In this document: piece after piece, positions 1-9,825 of the stretch
Numbering within the stretch: the stretch's first letter is position 1
How the letters are laid out: each line of letters begins with the position of its first letter
From: Hydnum rufescens UP504
Lineage: Eukaryota; Basidiomycota; Agaricomycetes; Cantharellales; Hydnaceae
Length of the DNA stretch: 17,738 nucleotides
NCBI GenBank assembly: GCA_014904985.1
Contig: MU129339.1
Coordinates: 1 to 17,738, forward strand
Direction of reading: 5' to 3'
The notes under the pieces: model-generated
The model's input: only the letters and a program-made list of their open reading frames with translations
Database searches by the model: none
Told to the model about the DNA's origin: nothing
Made by a program: the position numbers and the translations under genes

Positions 1-271
1 AGCAGCTGCCACCCATACCATAGCAGCTCCATCTCATTCCATAAGTGGCTGATGCATAATATTGAAAATGTTGAGCAGCTCCTATGTGGCCATGCAGCTG
101 CTTGAAATCTGCAATCAGCAGCTGCTACCATTCTATAGCAGCTCCATCCCATTCCATAAGTGGCAGATGCATAACATTTAAAATGTTGAGCAGCTCCTAT
201 GTGGCCATGCAGCTGCTTGATATCTGCACTCAGCAGCTGCTACCCATCCCATAGCAGCTCCATCCCATTCC
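1..271. repeat. ~115 bp tandem repeat, 2.35 copies
   Basis: Three successive units begin with the same CAG/CTG-rich decamer at 1, 117 and 232, so the period is 115-116 bp. The third unit breaks off near 271. Units differ by scattered substitutions only. Each contains a run of AGCAGCTGC-type short palindromes. The array ends exactly where the copia reading frame becomes recognisable, so the array or the event that made it probably truncated the copia gene. The array may continue to the left of the window. Confidence 0.85.
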
Positions 272-272
272 A

Positions 273-828
273 GTAGCCCCTGATAAACATGGAACAGCTA
301 TCCTCAGTGCCCACATAGATGAGATTCTACTAGCCACTCCTAAATTATCACTTACTCACCAGAAGGATGATCTCCTAGGCACATTTAACATACACTACAT
401 GGGGGATCTCCACTGGTACACCAGGATCAAGATTGTACATGACCATACTCAGCACACTATTACAATCTCGCAAGATCTTTACACTCATGACATTCTTGAA
501 CAGTTCAAGATGGCCAAGGCTTGCCCAACAGCTACCCCTATGGTCACCAAACTCAAGCTGGAAAAGCTGGAGTCACCTACAGTGGATGTTCAGAATTACC
601 AGTCTATGCTTGGCTCCATAATGTACACAATGACAGGAACTCGCCCAGACCTAGCTTTTGCCATTGGCTACCTCAGTCAGCATGCAGCAACCCCCAGAGA
701 TGAGCACCTCACTGCTCTCAAATGAGTCTACCAATATCTAGCCAAAACCAAGGCTGTGAGCCTTACTTTTGATGGTTCAAAGTCAGCACCTTGTGCAGCT
801 ATACCAGCCTGGGCAGTCATTTTCAAGA
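273..828 (+). pseudogene. Ty1/copia pol fragment: C-terminal half of reverse transcriptase
   Basis: One frame is open from about 273 to 722 and, read through a TGA at 723-725, continues to about 828. It shows the copia RT C-terminal landmarks in order: the position of the YVDD active site (312-323), which here reads HIDE; then a SQDLYTHDILEQF stretch; a P-T-A-T-P-M block; a Y-x-S-x-L-G-S-I-M-Y segment; and T-R-P-D-L-A-F-A. The active-site change (second Asp to Glu) and the TGA, which falls where the family has K-R-V-Y-Q-Y-L, mean it is inactive. RT upstream of YVDD, integrase and gag are missing, cut off at the tandem repeat on the left. On the right it is interrupted by the palindromic element and resumes after 6473 in the same orientation. 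Copia identity is secure; the exact right edge is uncertain by about 10-20 bp. Confidence 0.88.
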
Positions 829-3462
829 CCTAAGAAAGGGCCAAAAATGTGGCACAATATGGGCCTAGTTAGGGTTACAGAGTGAGGGGCCCCAAAACAA
901 TATAAAATTTATATTGCATACATTGATTTGGGGCCCATATTTTAGGTATATTTCAGGAATTGGGGCCCAAACACACTTAGGCCAATTTGCCTGTTGGGGC
1001 CCATTGAAGTGGAACTTAGTGATGGAGACATTTGCAAATATGTGAGGGTACTGGGAAGACAAGGCTGTATGAGAAGGCTCAGATATGCCTAACATTGTTG
1101 ACCCCTTGAGTGTCTCATGGGCCTTGAAGGGTCATTATATCACAGTTTTTGATATTCAATACATGTATGCACATTGCTAGGAAACTGAAACATTTATTGA
1201 TGTGGGACTATAAATAGATGCAGATATGAACAGGTAGATGGAGGGTGAAAGAGGTGAGGTGAGAATCTGTGAAAACAGGCATGGTCTTCCTTCTGTAGGT
1301 AGGTGCAGGGAAAGGGGGGAGAAGATGGGTGGTAGTGAAGTGAAAAATTGTCAGATGGACACACAAATAGGTTAGAAAGAAAGAGGGGATTGATACGCAT
1401 TGAACAAGCCCAAAAACACCACAAATGACCAGAATTTACCCATACAAGGTGGTGTTGAGTGGGGGAGGAGGAGAGCACTGGTCATAATGGAGCCAAAGGT
1501 GCTCCAAATGGCTTGTGAGTGGATGAATTGGAAAGAGGGAGTCTAGATGAAGAGAACAAGCCCAAAAAAAGAACAATTGGACAAGATCTCCCTCTAGGAG
1601 GTGCAGGGAGAGGGGGGAGGAGAAGATGGGTGATAGTGAAGTGAAACATAATCAGATAGATGCACAAAGGGATCAACCAGAAAGAGGGGATCAAGGTGCA
1701 TCCAACAAGCATAAAAGTTTCAAAATCTGTCCAGATTTGAGCCCAGGGGAGTCAATTGATTCAAGCTGTTCTGGAAGGATGACAGCCACCATGAGTAGCC
1801 CAAAGCCAACAGGGGGAAAACAAAAGGGATATTACTGGGGATGCACCCCAAAGGAAATAAAAGACACTTTTTCAAAATGAAAAGCCACTACACAAGGTGT
1901 AGCCTGGCATTCTGCTCAAAGTGTGGATAAGACCCCAAAAAGGGAGAGAAAGGAAGAGTGAAACTACAGGGGACCCCATAGAATAAAAGTCCCCCACTGA
2001 ATGGAAAGCCATGACATTAAGTGTCGCCTGACATTCAGCTTGAAGCCTTGAAGTGAAGAGGAAGGTGGCCAGCAAAAAGAAAGAAATCAAGGGGAAGGAA
2101 ACCAAGAACAAGTGAGGGGTGCCCCAGAAAAGACAAAGCCCACTCCTGCTGAATGGAAAGCCATGACACTAGGTGTAGCCTGACATTCAGCTCAAAGTGA
2201 GGTGATGTTGAAAAACACTGGCAATTGCTGGGGGACTCAACACCAGCAATTGCTGGCATTCACTAAGTGCCCAAGTGCTGTGCAAAACCAAGCCACAAAC
2301 CTTATATACTGCTGTAATATGGTTACATATGCTTTCATCCTCTGTCCCCCCATCTATTTGGTATGGGTAATGTGCCAAAAGTGGCCTAATTCATTTCCTT
2401 TGAGGTATTGAATTACAAGTACTGCTAAAAAATAACACCTTGGTAGGTGACTCTGAAACTTAGGATGTGACTAGGGATTATTTAAGTGAAACCATATCAA
2501 AATTTCAGCCAAATCTGTCCAGTAGTTATTGAGATACAAAGGACACATGTTTTGACATTGAAAATGGATTTACTGCCCTTACAGATCAGGTAAAGACTTG
2601 AAAATTTGCATGTGACAGGGCACCATGGTGAATAAATCACATCCTGAATATCAGCCTATTCTGTTCACTTTTATGCATTCAACTGCCTTGGCAAGCAACA
2701 AGGGAACAACAACCTACCATGAATGTGAACCACTCCATATCAGACCTAAACTAGGTGGAATAGGCTTAAATTATTGCAACAATGACTATATCCAAAAATG
2801 GAATGAATTGGATGTGTGGAAGTGGCTGAACTTGAGGGAGAGGGAGAGGAAGATCAAAAGTGAATTACATAGGATGTAGAGCAGAGCAGCCTCTGACATT
2901 ATGCTGCTAGTAAAATAGGTATATGGGAAGTACACATGCAATATATGAGCCTAACTGGACTCCATTTAGGCACTGTTTCACAGTCCTCCTCCCAAAATAA
3001 CACTTTCCCCCCCAGAGCCTTCCACCTGTTCAATTGCCTTGAAAGTCCACACTTGGATCATCCAAATACATTCACAACACCCCTTCAAGTTTCAGAATGA
3101 TGGGCCTAATATCCAAGTTTCCATAATATGTTCAAGTTCCACCAAAACACACCCTCCAGCTGAGACATTTCCACAGCTCCAATCACTCTGATTTTTTGTA
3201 GGTCACAGCTGGCCACCATTTGAGGCTCATCCTCAAATTTTCAGCCCATTCCAAGCACTTTTAACATTGGTCACATGACCAAGATCTCCCCCTCCCCCTG
3301 CTTCACTCAGTCATCCAATTTCTCTGGACTTGATTTCCATCTATAGGAGTAGTATGTGACAGTGCATGACTCAAATTTCAAGTCATTCTGTGCACTAACC
3401 ATTGAGTTATTCAGGAAACAGTCTAGATCTATTCAATTTGGGGTCAGAACCACAATGATTTG
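829..3462. repeat. Left arm of the palindrome
   Basis: The inner part (about 1626-3462) matches the right arm almost base for base; the differences I found are homopolymer lengths (for example 6 C against 5 at about 2346, and 5 G against 4 at about 2231). Substitutions appear beyond about 1626, and the outer 829-1190 is only loosely related apart from the end motif. It contains repeated GGGGCCC(A/C) motifs (about 885-1005). Three spaced copies of a ~40 bp block with a GCCATGACA core variant and a hairpin of the type ACACTAGGTGT lie near 1884, 2007 and 2157. Two copies of the palindromic motif CAATTG within GCAATTGCTGG lie at about 2220-2260. Confidence 0.85.
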
Positions 3463-3475
3463 GCAAATCATTGTG
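3451..3475. other. Palindrome centre with 1-nt spacer
   Basis: A 12-base sequence, CACAATGATTTG, is followed by one G (3463) and then its exact reverse complement. There is no spacer between the arms beyond this base. Single-stranded DNA across here would fold into a hairpin with essentially no loop beyond the minimum. Confidence 0.95.
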
Positions 3476-6472
3476 GTTCTGACCCCAAATTGAATAGATC
3501 TAGACTGTTTCCTGAATAACTCAATGGTTAGTGCACAGAATGACTTGAAATTTGAGTCATGCACTGTCACATACTACTCCTATAGATGGAAATCAAGTCC
3601 AGAGAAATTGGATGACTGAGTGAAGCAGGGGGAGGGGGAGATCTTGGTCATGTGACCAATGTTAAAAGTGCTTGGAATGGGCTGAAAATTTGAGGATGAG
3701 CCTCAAATGGTGGCCAGCTGTGACCTACAAAAAATCAGAGTGATTGGAGCTGTGGAAATGTCTCAGCTGGAGGGTGTGTTTTGGTGGAACTTGAACATAT
3801 TATGGAAACTTGGATATTAGGCCCATCATTCTGAAACTTGAAGGGGTGTTGTGAATGTATTTGGATGATCCAAGTGTGGACTTTCAAGGCAATTGAACAG
3901 GTGGAAGGCTCTGGGGGGGAAAGTGTTATTTTGGGAGGAGGACTGTGAAACAGTGCCTAAATGGAGTCCAGTTAGGCTCATATATTGCATGTGTACTTCC
4001 CATATACCTATTTTACTAGCAGCATAATGTCAGAGGCTGCTCTGCTCTACATCCTATGTAATTCACTTTTGATCTTCCTCTCCCTCTCCCTCAAGTTCAG
4101 CCACTTCCACACATCCAATTCATTCCATTTTTGGATATAGTCATTGTTGCAATAATTTAAGCCTATTCCACCTAGTTTAGGTCTGATATGGAGTGGTTCA
4201 CATTCATGGTAGGTTGTTGTTCCCTTGTTGCTTGCCAAGGCAGTTGAATGCATAAAAGTGAACAGAATAGGCTGATATTCAGGATGTGATTTATTCACCA
4301 TGGTGCCCTGTCACATGCAAATTTTCAAGTCTTTACCTGATCTGTAAGGGCAGTAAATCCATTTTCAATGTCAAAACATGTGTCCTTTGTATCTCAATAA
4401 CTACTGGACAGATTTGGCTGAAATTTTGATATGGTTTCACTTAAATAATCCCTAGTCACATCCTAAGTTTCAGAGTCACCTACCAAGGTGTTATTTTTTA
4501 GCAGTACTTGTAATTCAATACCTCAAAGGAAATGAATTAGGCCACTTTTGGCACATTACCCATACCAAATAGATGGGGGACAGAGGATGAAAGCATATGT
4601 AACCATATTACAGCAGTATATAAGGTTTGTGGCTTGGTTTTGCACAGCACTTGGGCACTTAGTGAATGCCAGCAATTGCTGGTGTTGAGTCCCCAGCAAT
4701 TGCCAGTGTTTTTCAACATCACCTCACTTTGAGCTGAATGTCAGGCTACACCTAGTGTCATGGCTTTCCATTCAGCAGGAGTGGGCTTTGTCTTTTCTGG
4801 GGCACCCCTCACTTGTTCTTGGTTTCCTTCCCCTTGATTTCTTTCTTTTTGCTGGCCACCTTCCTCTTCACTTCAAGGCTTCAAGCTGAATGTCAGGCGA
4901 CACTTAATGTCATGGCTTTCCATTCAGTGGGGGACTTTTATTCTATGGGGTCCCCTGTAGTTTCACTCTTCCTTTCTCTCCCTTTTTGGGGTCTTATCCA
5001 CACTTTGAGCAGAATGCCAGGCTACACCTTGTGTAGTGGCTTTTCATTTTGAAAAGTGTCTTTTATTTCCTTTGGGGTGCATCCCCAGTAATATCCCTTT
5101 TGTTTTCCCCCTGTTGGCTTTGGGCTACTCATGGTGGCTGTCATCCTTCCAGAACAGCTTGAATCAATTGACTCCCCTGGGCTCAAATCTGGACAGATTT
5201 TGAAACTTTTATGCTTGTTGGATGCACCTTGATCCCCTCTTTCTGGTTGATCCCTTTGTGCATCTATCTGATTATGTTTCACTTCACTATCACCCATCTT
5301 CTCCTCCCCCTCTCCCTGCACCTGCTAGAGGGAGATCTTGTCCAATTGTTCTTTTTTTGGGCTTGTTCTCTTCATCTAGACTCCCTCTTTCCAATTCATC
5401 CACTCACAAGTCATTTGGAGCACTTTGGCTCCATTATGACCAGTGCTCTCCTCCTCCCCCACTCAACACCACCTTGTATGGGTAAATCCTGGCCATTTGT
5501 GGTGTTTTTGGGCTTGTTCAATGCGTATCAATCCCCTCTTTCTTTCTAACCTATTTGTGTGTCCATCTGACAATTTTTCACTTCACTACCACCCATCTTC
5601 TCCTCCCCCCTTCCCCTGGACCTGCTGAGGGGAAATCTTGTCTGCTCATTCTGTTTTTGGGCTTGTTCTCTTTAGTCTAGACTCCCTCTTTCTAATGCAT
5701 CCACTCATGAGTCATTTGGAGCACCTTTGGCTCCATTATGACCAGTGCTCTCCTCCTCCCCCACTCAACACCATCTTGTATGGGTAAATCCTGGCCATTT
5801 GTGGTGTTTTTGGGCTTGTTCAATGTATATCAATCCCCTCTTTCCTCCTAGCCCATTTGTGTGTCCATCTGACAATTTTTCACTTCACTACCACCCATCT
5901 TCTCCTCCCCCCTTCCCCTAGACCTGCTGGAGGGAAATCTTGTCTGCTTGTTCTGTTTGTGGGCTTGTTCTCTTTGTCTAGACTCCCTCTTTCCAATGCA
6001 TCCACTCATCGAGTCATTTGGAGCACATTTGGCTCCATTATGACCAGTGCTCTCCTCCTCCCCCACTCAACACCACCTTGTGTGAGTAAATCCTGTTCAT
6101 TTGGGCCATTTTTTTTGGCCTTACACAATTCATCTCAATTTCCTCTTTCTGTCCACCCCATTTGCATTTCTATCCACCATTTTCCCTTCACTGTCCTTCT
6201 TCTCACGTTGCCCTGTACTTGCTTATTTTCACTTTGTTTCATTTACCAATATTGAAGTCCCCCATTGGGGCCCCTTTGGATGTAGCCCTAATTAGGTTCA
6301 ATGCCATAATGGATTTAATAGTTGATGTGGAACAGTGGTGTTAAGCCCATATATAAGTATTATGTCCATGCAGGTGCAGAACAGCTAAGGTCACTGAAAA
6401 CACCCCTTGGGGCCCCTGAGGTCTGAGGCCTAGTTAGGCCCAAAAAGTGCCTCATTTTTGGCCCTAGTTAGG
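3464..6472. repeat. Right arm of the palindrome, longer by ~375 bp
   Basis: This is the inverted copy of the left arm. Measured from the centre to the shared end motif it is about 376 bp longer. Most of the extra length comes from expansion of a ~300 bp tandem unit at about 5341-6100. The outermost 6100-6472 shares only fragments with the outer left arm: GGGGCCC motifs, a GGCCTAGTTAGG-type motif, and the terminal GGGCCAAAAATG complement. Confidence 0.85.
5341..6100. repeat. ~300 bp tandem repeat array within the right arm
   Basis: The phrase GGGCTTGTTCTCTT recurs at about 5359, 5659 and 5961, giving a 300-302 bp period with nearly three units. Each unit holds the same order of blocks: a GACTCCCTCTTTC block, a TCATTTGGAGCAC block, a CTCCTCCTCCCCCACTCAACACC block, and a TTTTTCACTTCACTACCACCC block. 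Units differ by scattered substitutions. The left arm holds fewer units at the mirrored place (about 1194-1620), which explains most of the length asymmetry. Confidence 0.8.
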
Positions 6473-6965
6473 GCTGATTTTGTGGCTGACTGAGGTGGCT
6501 ATACAGACTCAGACTGGCAGGTGATCCAGTAGACCATAAGTCAATTACAGGCATCCTCTGGATTCTCTGTGGTGCCCCAATTGGGTGGAGTTCACAGAAA
6601 CAATCCAGTATTGTTCTATCTAGTATGGAAGGAGAATATGTTGCAATGACAAAGGGGCCCACAACCCACTCTGGTACCAGAATGTCCTCAACAATCTTGA
6701 TCACCCAATGCACAATCCTACCCTGATTTTTGTGGACAACCAATCAGCAATAGTGATTGCGCAGAACAAGAGGTTTTTGGATCAGACAAAGCACCTAGAG
6801 GTTGGCCATCATTTCATGCAGGAGAAGCTTGAGGTTGGCACAATCACCCTTGAGTATATCCCAATGGACAAGCAATTTTCCAACATGCTTACTAAGCCAC
6901 TCACAAAGGACCAACTGTACAAACTAGGTGATGGAATGGGACTCAGCAGGCTCCATTCTCCTTGA
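6473..6965 (+). pseudogene. Ty1/copia pol fragment: RNase H domain and C-terminus
   Basis: This continues the copia gene broken at 828. The copia RNase H motifs appear in order but in three frames: GYTDSDW (about 6497-6517), GDPVDHKSITG, then SSMEGEYVA (about 6616-6648), then VDNQSAI (about 6730-6752), TKHLEVGHHF and M-L-T-K-P-L just before the stop at 6963-6965. A single missing base inside the W-A-G-D motif near 6517 shifts the frame, and a second shift lies between about 6655 and 6672. The acidic RNase H residues are still recognisable, but the protein could not be made. The last 85 residues form a clean frame ending 7 bases before the LTR, as expected for a copia 3' end. Confidence 0.88.
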
Positions 6966-6972
6966 GTGGGCA

Positions 6973-7324
6973 TGTTGGTATTCAAGGATAATGTGACACA
7001 ATTATGTAATTGTTCCCTTTAAGGGATTTCCTTTTTCATCCATTACCTTCCCCTTCCGAGCTATACAGCTTCAACAGAATTTCCCGAGCTTCCCTCAGCT
7101 CTCTTACATGAGACTGACATAAGCCCATATCCATTGCTACACTATCCTTAATGTTCAGACTCTAACTATTGTATATAGATATTCCTTAGGTACTATTTAC
7201 AATATAGCTCTCTTACATGAGACTGAGATATTCCTTAGCCTTCAATAGGAGCCAGGCAGAGCAGGGAATGAAGGCTCTGGATTCATATGTGAATGACATG
7301 CTGGAAAATGCCAGACAATCAACA
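6973..7324 (+). repeat. Copia 3' LTR (right boundary tentative)
   Basis: Immediately after the pol stop a short purine-rich tract (GTGGGCA, 6966-6972) precedes TGTTGGTATTC, the usual layout of polypurine tract and LTR start in copia elements. The best right end is ...AATCAACA at 7324, giving TG...CA ends with TGTTG/CAACA inverted. No second LTR copy is in the window, so the right end cannot be confirmed. Inside the LTR a 24-bp sequence is directly duplicated with one mismatch (7097-7120 and 7206-7229, starting AGCTCTCTTACATGAGACTG). CpG content is low. Confidence 0.6.
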
Positions 7325-7359
7325 TAAACAAATACAAACACAGAGAACAGAACAACATC

Positions 7360-8460
7360 ATGTCAAGCTCAGATTCTGTGTCAGCTCCTATATGTAGTGA
7401 TGCCTATTGGGATATCACAGGGAGTCATATTTTCCATGTTCATCCTAATATGTCTCTTCTGGCACATCCAACCAACCGCTCCCAGCAATTTCTAGCCAAA
7501 TGGTCCATTCTTGTACAAGGTTGACTATACCACACTGGCCACCAAATTTTAATTTTTCAATGAGTCATCCTTCATGCTCCCTGAATCAGATGGCTGCACA
7601 TCAATAGACCTTCCCATGACCCATATTGAGTTTGAAGCACTTCTATCATGGTTGGAGGACTGGGAGCCACAGGCCACCAGAGCTGATCAGGAGACAAGGC
7701 AAGGTTCCTGGTGACCAGAATTTGCTTGGATAATATGCTTATGTCTATCTGGATAGTACCCATATACTTGAACTCTGGCATCTGTGCCTTATATTGGCTG
7801 AGGCCTACCACAGTTCAGCAATGGCCCAAGATGCCATAACAGTCCTGGGTGACATTGATGGTATCAGGCCAGCACATGTTATACAAGTGGCCAAATACCT
7901 CAGTGGTGATTTACTCCAAATATCTTGGCTTGGACCATGGATCTATCACCTCCTCACTACCCCTTTCACCTTCAAATCCCTAATGGATGAAGATATTGAT
8001 GATCTCAGATCATCAGTCCTTGCTGATTTAGTCCGAAACCAAACAGCAATTCTCCGGATATGAGGTGCCCTTGTTGCAAACAAACCTGGATGTAGAGCAT
8101 GACAACAATTGCCCTGTGGGTAATGCCATGAGGTACAAGAGAATTGAAGATCCAACAGCTGAGGATACCTCCATTTGCAATCAAGCCCTATCACTGGCAT
8201 GGATTCATGTAACCCAGCTCATGTTTAATGGGGAGCATGAGGAGAGTGCCACCACAGTTCACTCTCACCTCAGTGCCTGCCTAGTCCCCAGAATCAAGAA
8301 AATGTATTCAGGGTGCCATTTAGTGACTGTCACACAGATAAAGCAGGCTTTTGATCAGGAGGAAAAGGCCTACAATAATGCAATTGTGCAGACATTTACC
8401 TATATTGTCAAACTTGTAAGTTTGGAGATGTATGTATGGTCCACATACAAGCTGAACTGA
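7360..8460 (+). pseudogene. Degenerate gene resembling a fungal BTB/POZ-domain protein
   Basis: Coding-like segments follow each other in changing frames. The first starts at ATG 7360 and includes SDAYWDITGSHIFHVH. Next is about 7562-7690, with ML-P-E and EFEALLSWLEDW. Then comes 7794-8060, with AMAQDAITVLGDIDG, P-A-H-V-I-Q-V-A-K and W-L-G-P-W-I-Y-H-L-L. Last is 8065-8460, ending in a 131-codon frame. The order (a Y-W-D start and HVH strand, an F-E-A-L-L-x-W-L-E-D-W helix, an A-I-x-x-L then P-x-x-x-I-x-x-A helix pair, and a W-L-x-P segment) is what I expect from the large fungal BTB families. That match is from memory of the pattern, not a search. GTAAGT at 8415 looks like an intron donor. 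At least two frameshifts plus stops make it a pseudogene. It starts only 36 bp after the proposed LTR end. It could instead be an unrelated lost gene. Confidence 0.4.
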
Positions 8461-9825
8461 CTTTATCTCTTATCAATGATTGAAAGAGTGAGGCAATGCG
8501 CAACTCCTAATAATTAGAACAGAGTAGAGCATTCCTTCAATATAATCTAATATTGTGTTGTTGGGCAGTCTTCCTCTGAAGAGCAAGAGCTGTCTGATGA
8601 GAGGGCAGCACTTATTCTGTCTCATCTCACCAATTTGATGGATAGGGGGAACTGGAAAGGCAAGGAAGCACAGAGACAATAGGGTCTGGACATATATACA
8701 CTACTCAGAGAATAGAAGGGCTTGTGTATGCTTCAGGTGCAGGCTTAGGCTCAAAGACAGGTAGAAAAGTATCATACTCCTTGCCAACATTGGAGCAAAT
8801 GATAACAGAAATGGCTGCATGCACTGACAGAGACAGGCATGACCCCTATATGGCTATGCAGATGGACTTGCCAACTCCCAATCTACCCAGATCTTGCAGC
8901 TGCATTTTTTCTGGCAGTTTTTTACCTCTTTTCTTGCTGGTGCCACCAGCACTCGGACATCTTCTCTTCCTTCTATCCCATTTTTCCTGTGTTCTCTGAC
9001 CCCATGTACATATTATAAAAGGGGCAGGGTTAGACTTGCCCAAATTTAAGTCTATATTCTTCCCATTGCTGCATTGATTCACTTAAGGACCCAATTCTTG
9101 CTGATCCTCTGAATTCATCCTCACCTGCTGGGGGAGATCTTGCTCAAATGCTGTAACTCTCACAATTGAACTCATTGGAAAAGAGGAGTCATGAGAGGCA
9201 GCCAAAATGTCAATTATCACCAGTGAGGTTTAGACCCCAACATACTGCATGCCAGCTGGTAGGTAATGCTTGACTCAAGGTTTGTTCAGCATAATCATAA
9301 TCATGAGACCACATAGACACCCCCTCAATGTCCAGGGGGTAAGATGGCCTCTAGAGCCCAGGAAACACATGTTTGGGGGATACAGTAATTGTACAGAATG
9401 ATTGGAGCATGAGTGGGGCAATTTTGAAATTTGACACAAAGATATGTGTGCAGTTACAATCCTCTTAGTCCAAAGGCATGATGATGCAGAGGAGGGGCTA
9501 GCAAATGTAGGAGTAGCCAAGTCGGCAAGAACCAGATTGCTTCTGGCCATCATGGCATGCATCTGGTTGGCCAGGACATTTGTGCTGCTGGGAGGGGGAC
9601 TCTAGGCAGCTTCTTTCCCAACCCCCCACCCTTCATTTTGTCTACAAACTGGCTTAGTTGTGAGAGTGGCAGATAATCCCACCCACCTGCACAGTCATAT
9701 CTGCTGCCCTCATGCACCAAGATCAGCAAAGCAATTGCTTCACAATCTCTCACACAATCACGCCAGTAGAGACAAGTGTTTTGCTGATGAGCAAATGGAT
9801 ACAAACTCACTAGCCATAAAGATAT
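8461..9825. other. Region without recognisable gene; possible short exon remnants
   Basis: No convincing gene was found on either strand. Two short stretches have protein-like composition on the + strand. About 8568-8681 is charged and contains SSEEQELSDERAALILSHL. About 8691-8890 is open and contains GLVYASGAGLGSKTG and DRDRHDPYMAMQMD. Neither matches a family I know, and they may be downstream exons of the preceding broken gene. A TATA-like ATTATAAAAGGGG lies at about 9012-9024, with no gene clearly starting after it. The rest (about 9060-9825) shows no repeats or motifs that I could see. Confidence 0.3.

Larger units (their letters stand above)
829..6472. mobile_element. ~5.6 kb palindromic (foldback-like) element inserted in copia pol
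   Basis: The left arm (829-3462) and right arm (3464-6472) are reverse complements around G3463. Position x pairs with 6926-x without any length change for at least 1.2 kb on each side. The outermost ends carry a short related inverted repeat containing GGGCCAAAAATG (838-849 and 6453-6464) and a CCTAA motif (829-833 and 6468-6472). The element separates two copia fragments that join in order and orientation, so it arrived by insertion and not by inversion. No convincing transposase ORF is visible. ORFs in the arms are short and mirrored, as expected by chance in a duplicated sequence. Candidate classes are a foldback element or a non-autonomous long-TIR DNA transposon. The family is not recognised. 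Confidence 0.8.

Noticed and set aside
1..271. CRISPR-like array
   Set aside because: Only 2.35 copies of a 115 bp unit without repeat/spacer alternation, in a fungal context.
1872..2111. 79-codon ORF with a hydrophobic N-terminus, mirrored at 4813-5052
   Set aside because: Looks like a signal-peptide protein, but it is antisense to purine-rich tandem blocks whose complement gives Leu/Phe/Ser by composition. Mirrored copies are not independent evidence.
2625..2879. 84-codon ORF found identically in both palindrome arms (also 4047-4301 on the - strand)
   Set aside because: The identity follows automatically from the arms being inverted copies and is not evidence of selection. No family resemblance, no start context, and several equally long shadow frames nearby.
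5211..6255. Several overlapping + strand ORFs rich in Leu, Pro, Ser and His
   Set aside because: They are translations of the pyrimidine-rich 300 bp tandem repeat; all three frames give similar low-complexity proteins.
829..6472. Palindrome as a plain sequencing or assembly chimera
   Set aside because: Outer arms differ in sequence and length, and the flanks are two matching halves of one copia gene, which a chimeric read would not give. Not fully excluded; listed as a check in the findings.
9010..9030. TATA box promoter near 9012
   Set aside because: No gene is recognisable downstream on either strand, so the match alone does not support a promoter call.
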